From positions 26,714,252-26,778,251 of the forward strand of contig JACBWW010000004.1 in NCBI GenBank assembly GCA_020086605.1: 64,000 nucleotides of DNA, written 5' to 3'. Positions 57,516-64,000 of the stretch are shown one piece after another (position 1 is the first letter of the stretch; every line of letters begins with the position of its first letter). The DNA is from Lanius collurio. Taxonomy: Eukaryota; Chordata; Aves; Passeriformes; Laniidae. The notes below the pieces were generated by a model. That model saw only the letters and a list, made by a program, of their open reading frames with translations. It did no database searches and was not told the origin of the DNA. Made by a program: the position numbers and the translations under genes.

Positions 57516-58377
57516 TAAGTCACTGAGATGTCTTCCAGCAGTTGGTTGAGAAGCAACAGCTCTCTCTAAAAGAGAAGGAATGTCGTAGAGGAAGTTTACA
57601 ATGACTTTACCAGCAATTGGTCATTTGGCTCTCAACATCCCAACTGCCATTCCTGCCTTTGACAATTCCTGAACCATGCCCTTAATCCTGCAGACAAAAT
57701 CTGAACATATAATTTGCCTTCCCCAAAATGGCTTCTTGTCTGCCTGTCTTTAAATGTAGGAGAGTGCAATCTTCCAGCAATTTTGGTCAATAGTGCAAGC
57801 ATCAGATGGCTTCTGTTTTGCAAACAAAATGAATAAGCAGCAAAATGGCATAGTAATTGGCATATTTCTTTACCAAATAATGAGAAACAAGATACCTAAC
57901 CATCATTTGGGTGGAATTTAAAATTTATTGGCCATGAATTTTTCAACTTTTTTAGTATCTAAAGTGCATTTCTGGTTCATTTCATGTATGGTCATTGGGT
58001 ATGCAAAGGTAGACACATACTAGTAATGCTGAGTACCTAGCACGTCCACCATTGTAATTTTCAGAACCATTACAGGAAGAAAGTGACCTTCTCAGCTGAA
58101 TATTTGTACAGATATTTAAGGCCATTACCATGTCCAGTTTGAATATGCATTTCCCTGTTTTCATTAGTTTTATCCAACACGGCTCAGCAGTATTGTACTG
58201 ATAGACAGCCTTGTCTGATCAGCTATGTTTTGGTTTACATTCAGTGACTCTGAGATTACTATTTTGAAAAAAGCCATTGTCAAACAGTACAAGTACCAAT
58301 AATTAAAATTAAGCACTGAAATTAACAATTAGATATCTAATAAGGTGGCTAATTTTACAAATGCTCAGTTCATAGAA

Positions 58378-58406
58378 TAGAAACACCAGGTTCCATGGTG
58401 TTTCTA
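58378..58406. repeat. 11-bp inverted repeat
   Basis: TAGAAACACCA (58378-58388) pairs with TGGTGTTTCTA (58396-58406) across a 7-nt loop in the AVEN intron. Confidence 0.85.
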
Positions 58407-59929
58407 GGAATGCTCAGCAGTGTGGAAAAATAAGACCCTATATCTTTATGCATCTACCTGCAGATGCAAACACTTAACTTGAGCACTCACAGTTGTCTCA
58501 TTACTGAAAAAGGCACCTCCCTCTTCATTGCACACAGCACAAGAGGAAATAAATGCCTCTGTTTCAAAATATCCAGAGTGCTGCTAATACATAATAGCTA
58601 ATTCTGAAAACCAAAGAAATACAAATATAGTCCCCTGATTTTAAAATGGGTAGGAAAATGTGCAAATTAATGTTTTAACAGCTTGTATTTTAAAGGCTCT
58701 ATGTAGGTACATATGCAAATAAGATCTATGGAAAACAAAATGGTCCTCAAAGTCTTCCTACTACTAGAACAAAGGCATAGGTACTTTCTTCCAATATCCC
58801 CAAGACTGCTCTGGTTATTGCTCCCGCTGCATCACAGAATAGTTTTCTCTAATCTTATTAAAGAGTAAAATTAAACTAAATGATTAGTTAAATGCTTTCA
58901 GTATCTGAGAATGATCAGATGCAAACTAGCTAAATCAACCTACTTCACCCGGAAAATCCACAGGGATCAAGGCCTGCCTTATGATTGTCCACACTCACAA
59001 AGTTGGTAATCACAGATTCTGTTTGATATTGTATTGCTGAACTAAGGGGTATGAATTAAACTGTACTTTAATTAGGCTCTTTAAGTAAGTTAACAAAGCA
59101 TGCTTTTCAAATGGAAAAGCATAACTACAATTCACAGTAGCATATTTAATGCAAATTAGGTCAATGAGAATGTTAGTCTAATCAATTATCTTTTCACAAA
59201 TCCCTTTACCCTGAAAATAACCTCCTTTTATGCCATGAATAGTAATCAAACCACTTGCAATAACTCCGAGTTCCTTTCAACATAAAAAAATACTTTTCTT
59301 CATGCGAATAATTTTTATGTTACCTACAAGTATCATCTGGCCTTCAAATACAGAGTAGATTAAAATAATGCATTCATGGAAACCTGACACATGGTCTTTG
59401 GTAACAGTCATGATAAGCCTTAATATTGTTTATTGTTTAAAATGTGAAATTATTATGAAAATGGCAGAACCAAACCTCCTTGCTTTCCTACCACTCAAAA
59501 ATATCATAAAGCTAAATAAATTTATTTAAACAAAATGTATCTTTCATTTTTTCATTAGCTCAATTATTGTTTCATACAATTATTCATTGAATAGCAGAAT
59601 CCAACACATCCTACCTGCAATCTATAATAAATATTTTCTAATTTCTGAAATTTAAAGTCTAAAAAATAGAAAAAAATTGTAGAAAACCAGTTTCCAGTAT
59701 GAAAAATTCCATCAGTGGAATCATTTTGTTAATTTAAAACTCTCTCAATCACATAAAACATTACTAAAACAAAGGAAAAATAATCTGTAGTCTTAGAGAT
59801 GAAATTTTACATTGGAAGGGAGAATAACAAGGAATTTAACATGATCCTTCTAGGACTGCCATGGCTGTAAAGAAGTGCTGCAAGTGCAAATATAATACTC
59901 TAAACCCACTTTTTAAATCAGAATCTCTC

Positions 59930-60025
59930 TTTTAGCCCCCTTAAGGTACTGGAAGGTGCTATAAGGTTCCCCCAGAGCCTTCTCTTCCCCAGACTGAACA
60001 GCCCCAATTCTTTTGCCTTATCTCA
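59930..60025 (-). mobile_element. CR1 LINE fragment
   Basis: AGGTACTGGAAGGTGCTATA, CCTTCTCTTCCCCAGACTGA and ACAGCCCCAATTC match the part of CR1 seen at 51540-51605. Both ends missing. Confidence 0.85.
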
Positions 60026-61089
60026 CAGGATACTGCTATCAAGGATACGATACTATACACAACAAACTATAAAGGATATTTGTAACCAGATTCAAAAAGA
60101 ATAATATTCTAAATTATATCCTTGGCACAACTGTGCAGCACTAGTAGTCACATTTTAAAACAAAAACATCTGACCAAACAGCAGGATTATCTGACCAAGG
60201 CTAAATGATGTCTTCAAAATTTAAAATGCGTCACAGATAAAGAAGTGAGAAGGAAGGCTCTTTGGAAACCAGTGCTGGTTCTGGAACAAAGAGTGTCTGT
60301 TCAGGAAGAACAGAACTAATTTAACACATAAAGGAAGTGCATCCTCTTAAAATCAAGGACAGATAGCAATTTTTCAAAAGAGAAGCAGAGTGAAGCCAAC
60401 AAATGCCAAAATACACAATGGTTTGAAAAGATAAAAAATCCCTACACATGCAAAAAATCCCCCACAAAGCAAATCTCTTTATTAAAAGCTAAAGCAGAGC
60501 TAACAAGAGCCAGGAAAACCAAACAAATAAAATTATACTAAAGAGGTTCAGAAAAACAGTAGCACATTTGCTTCTTTATGAATACCAGGTGACTAAGAAA
60601 TAACACAGAAGAAACTGGAATGCCTTTAAGCCTTTAAACACCTAAATGACTGCACAAGAATACTGGGAATAATGAAAGGGAAACTGGGGAAGACAATGCA
60701 ATACTGGCTGAATGTGTTTGATGGACAAATGAAGTAGAAAATTAATGGCTATGCAGGTAAACACAGTAAAGAGAAGAGTCAACATAGCATGTGAAGTTCT
60801 GCTGCATGACCTAAAATAACTTCTTGAAAGAAGCAAAATATCATGCACATAAGCAGGATCTAGTTCATATAATTTACATGCATTTCCAAAAGCTCTCACT
60901 GACATCCCACTCCCTTTCCCACCCAAGACTTCAGAGCAGCGAAAGGAAGAGGAGACTTTGTATGAATAAATAATTTCCTTGAATTAGGAAGCAAAGAGTA
61001 AACTGTGAATTTTCACATTAAAAGAAACAACTTGGGCAATTCTCTGGGGTCATAGCTGTTTAATATCTTCCCTCAATTAAAACAGAAGA

Positions 61090-61760
61090 GAAAAAAAAGA
61101 GGAGAAAATGAACTAGCAAAATTTGCTGATGATACCAAACTTTTTGTTAGTGCAGATGAAGGTAGGCTGTGAAGAATGACTTAAGAACTCCTTAAGATTG
61201 AGAAAGTAGATTTTAAAATGGCAAATGAAGCTCAATACTGAAAATGTAAAATGCAACATTTCTCAAAGAAAGTTTATCTGATCAACATCATTCTGAATCA
61301 GAATCTCACTGCTACACAGTATGCAAAGGAGCAAACTCTTTGGAATTCTTAAAAAGGCAGGAGTGAACAACACAGAGAACATCATTACATCACTATCCTA
61401 TATTACCTTCAATACTGTGCAGAGTCTTGGTTTCCCAGGTCTCAAAAAAAGTAACGTTAGAAAAGACATAGAAGAGATTTTGGATTGGAAGCAATTTAGT
61501 ACCTTAAGCCAAAGAAGGGGAACCAAGGGAACATAACAGAGATCTAAAAACAGGAATGGCATAAAAAGGGCAGATGCTCACTGCCTCTTCTCACCTAGAG
61601 GCAGCAAAAGAACCCAGGAGATAACAGACTCAAAACAAACAAAAAGTGGCAAATCTTTATAACTGGAAGCTGGGTTGTGGGACTCCATGCCACCAGATGG
61701 TGCAGACAGCACAACATGCAATGAGGATTATAGGATAACTATTTCAAAACACAAAGATTG
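61090..61760 (+). mobile_element. Old, diverged CR1/L3-type LINE fragment
   Basis: TTTGCTGATGATACCAAACT, then ATACTGTGCAGAGTCTTGG, TTTCCCAGGTCTCAAAAAAA and CTCCATGCCACCAGATGGTG follow the order of the 3' part of ancient CR1-like LINEs. The open frame at 61321 is a decayed remnant, not a gene. Confidence 0.65.
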
Positions 61761-62114
61761 TACATCTGGCTCAGGCAGTCCCAAGACATAAACTGTTCCA
61801 GGTCAAGAAAGCATGTGGGAAAGTAGCATATAATACAATACATTGAGAGGCCTTAGCTCAGGGGTGTCCAGATGGACCTTGGGTCTGCTTCAGTAGAATC
61901 AACCCTAAACTAAAGCAAATACCTAGGGTTTTTATACCTTTAGAGCTCTACCCTTCTTTCAATTGGCTTTCTGCAAGAAAAATAAGGAGGAAAAGGAGGT
62001 AATGCCCAAATTTATTTTTAATCTGTAGATAAGTGTTCTTTCAAGTCAATGCACATTTGTGTTTTCTATTTTTTCCACATTTTCTTAAACTTATCACTAT
62101 TTTTCATATGTAAT

Positions 62115-62180
62115 TTTTAGTAATTAATTATATATTATTATATATTATTTTAGTGATTATTTTAGTAATTAATTATGAAA
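62115..62180. repeat. AT-rich repeats
   Basis: TTTTAGTAATTAATTAT occurs twice about 44 nt apart with TATATTATTA-type sequence between. Confidence 0.75.
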
Positions 62181-64000
62181 TATAATTATTTTGGAAAGTT
62201 GCAAAAATGCAGAATATTAAACTAAAATGCACTGAACAAAAACGTATATTCAAAATTTTTCCCAGCTACAGTAGCCTGGTTATTTGTAAGTACGAATCCC
62301 ATCTCCTCTATTATTCACTTTTTTTACTGAATAAACAATAAAATTATATTTAAGGTTAAAGTTACTGATTTCCCCATAGGTATGCTTAAACTTTTCATTA
62401 AGTGTAAGCTAGTCACCTTAAATATTTACATTTTTTCCTGATGCTTTATGACATTTTCTAGTGTCTTTTTTTTCAGGCTACTAATTTATAACATACTTAG
62501 TGATTTTTAAATGTCACTGCAGCCAGCTTGCAATATTAGAGAAAGTATATAAATCCACAGAGCATACTGTTTTCTGAGCAGTATCATTCAAGAAGGGTGG
62601 AAAAAAAAGAAAAAATGATTGCTGCATAACTTAATAATAAAATGAAGCTTAATTACTGCATAAATACACAAGACCAACTAAATTTTTGATTCTTCCTAGG
62701 GGTAGGGACAGAATCTCGTTTGGGTAAAAAGGAGACAACTCACATATTTTGATAAGCCTGGATCCAACAGAGGAAAAATTAGCTTAACAGAAGAGTTTGT
62801 GATCCGCATAGACTGACAGTTTAAGGGAACTAATGATCTTTGTGAAGACCCTATGTTCTTCAACACCATATAAGCAACTAATGTCAGTACAGCACATAAC
62901 CATAGCAGGAAGTAAAGCCAAAATTCAGCACTAGAAGAAAAGAAGAAATGGCAAGGTTCCCACCCACAAAGATTTGCATAACTTCAAACTGCAGAACTCA
63001 AAAGAGGAATCCATTTGCATTTGCTGGCACAAGGTGCTCTTATACTCTGGCTTGTGAGGAGAGACAGCATGAAAAGAATCCAAGAAGAACAACATTCAGT
63101 CAGAATGAAAGAGAAGTTATCCTAAAAGATCACTGGTTTGCCCTGCCTATTGACAGGAACCACTGCGTGGCAGCCACAGAGAATGGGCATTGAAGGGTCA
63201 GGAAGAGGGGAGAGGCATGCATGCCTATGCATCCCAGTAAGCAAAGCTACTGCCTTGAGACCGTGGGGCAGACAGTACCTCTAAGCTCATACAACCACTT
63301 TAAAAGCAAAATGAGAGCTTGGATGAACAGTTTAGATTTATACAGAAGTGAGGTTAAAGCTGAAACAGCACCGTTCGTTGATACTTTAGACTTTACAGCT
63401 TGTAAATAAGTAATCATCGTGCTTAGATTTGTTATTTTGAGTAGTTAAAAAATATATCCCATAATGGATGACAAAACTTCTGCTGTTTATGGAGGGAGGC
63501 TTTGATTTTTTCTAAAGCACATATGAAAACCAATTTTTACAGTGTTTCCAAATGTAACAGTAAAAATCCATTTATAACAATTGTCCTATATAAAAACAAG
63601 TGATCTTTCAAACTTTGCCAAACACTATCTAGATTACTGGTTATTAGAAAGCTCAGATTCAAAACTCAGTTGCTAGCCCAAACTTCGTAGAGTGCTCTAC
63701 CCTACTAAGCTACCAGTTTTTTGGTAGAAGACTTTTTCTCAATTCTGTCAGGAACCTGAAAGCTCTTCTTAATTAAAGTTTAAGTAAAATACATGTTAAA
63801 AAAACACAATAAAACTACTACTGTTGTTTAGATACCTCATGTCATGCCAGCTACAAGAAAGAACAACAGAAACTGCATGTTAATAGCTTTTGCTAAGTTG
63901 CAGAATGGCACTCTGCGGCCTATGTTCTTTATCTTATTTAAGAAAAGTTCCTCACAATTATTTTTATTAGGACCATTGTTCATTATCCCTCCTATGTAAA

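Larger units (their letters stand above)
56092..64000 (-). other. AVEN: AVEN intron (runs off the window)
   Basis: I looked for the next upstream Aven exon (DFSVLLSSAG-type) and found none. Human CHRM5 overlaps AVEN, but no long muscarinic-receptor frame is present here. Contains CR1 copies near 57.1, 59.9 and 61.1 kb. 62750-63420 is slightly GC-richer and may be old repeat, but I cannot assign it. Confidence 0.75.

Overview
This is vertebrate nuclear DNA, almost certainly from a bird. It is AT-rich, with short exons separated by introns of 0.1 to 4 kb. The recognisable repeats are CR1 LINE fragments, most with the usual avian 3' end ending in an ATTCTRTGAT-type tail, plus one solo LTR of a common avian endogenous retrovirus type. 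I see no bacterial, organellar or exogenous viral sequence, no CRISPR array and no RNA gene.

Two genes lie tail to tail. The + strand carries the 3' part of a ryanodine receptor gene, which I identify as RYR3. I placed 35 coding exons between 4630 and 48674. Every junction keeps the reading frame, and together they give 4,587 nt (1,528 residues plus stop), roughly the last third of the protein. They run from the cytoplasmic region just before the calmodulin-binding segment, through the EF-hand pair, transmembrane helices, pore and S6, to the zinc-binding C-terminal domain. The - strand carries the last four coding exons of AVEN, an apoptosis inhibitor (49900 to 56091). Its earlier exons lie beyond 64000. 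The RYR3-AVEN neighbour pair and the C-terminal ...QLG separate this gene from RYR2 and RYR1.

Layout: 1-4629 is RYR3 intron with no exon recognised; 4630-25576 holds 20 exons ending in a 1.3 kb exon; 28955-48674 holds the transmembrane and pore exons; about 48675-49500 is the RYR3 3' UTR; about 49570-49899 is the AVEN 3' UTR; 49900-56091 holds AVEN exons; 56092-64000 is AVEN intron with CR1 copies.

Points worth a second look: two conserved microexons at the positions of the RYR1 alternative-splice sites ASI and ASII; an in-frame 29-codon exon encoding the first pore-domain helix, matching a known skipped exon of mammalian RYR3; a GC-AG intron whose body is largely an endogenous-retrovirus LTR with a sense poly(A) signal; two perfect inverted repeats in one intron; a G-quadruplex run; and two poly(A) signals about 110 bp apart on opposite strands. 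I did not find a new biological system here; the window reads as a normal avian RYR3-AVEN locus.
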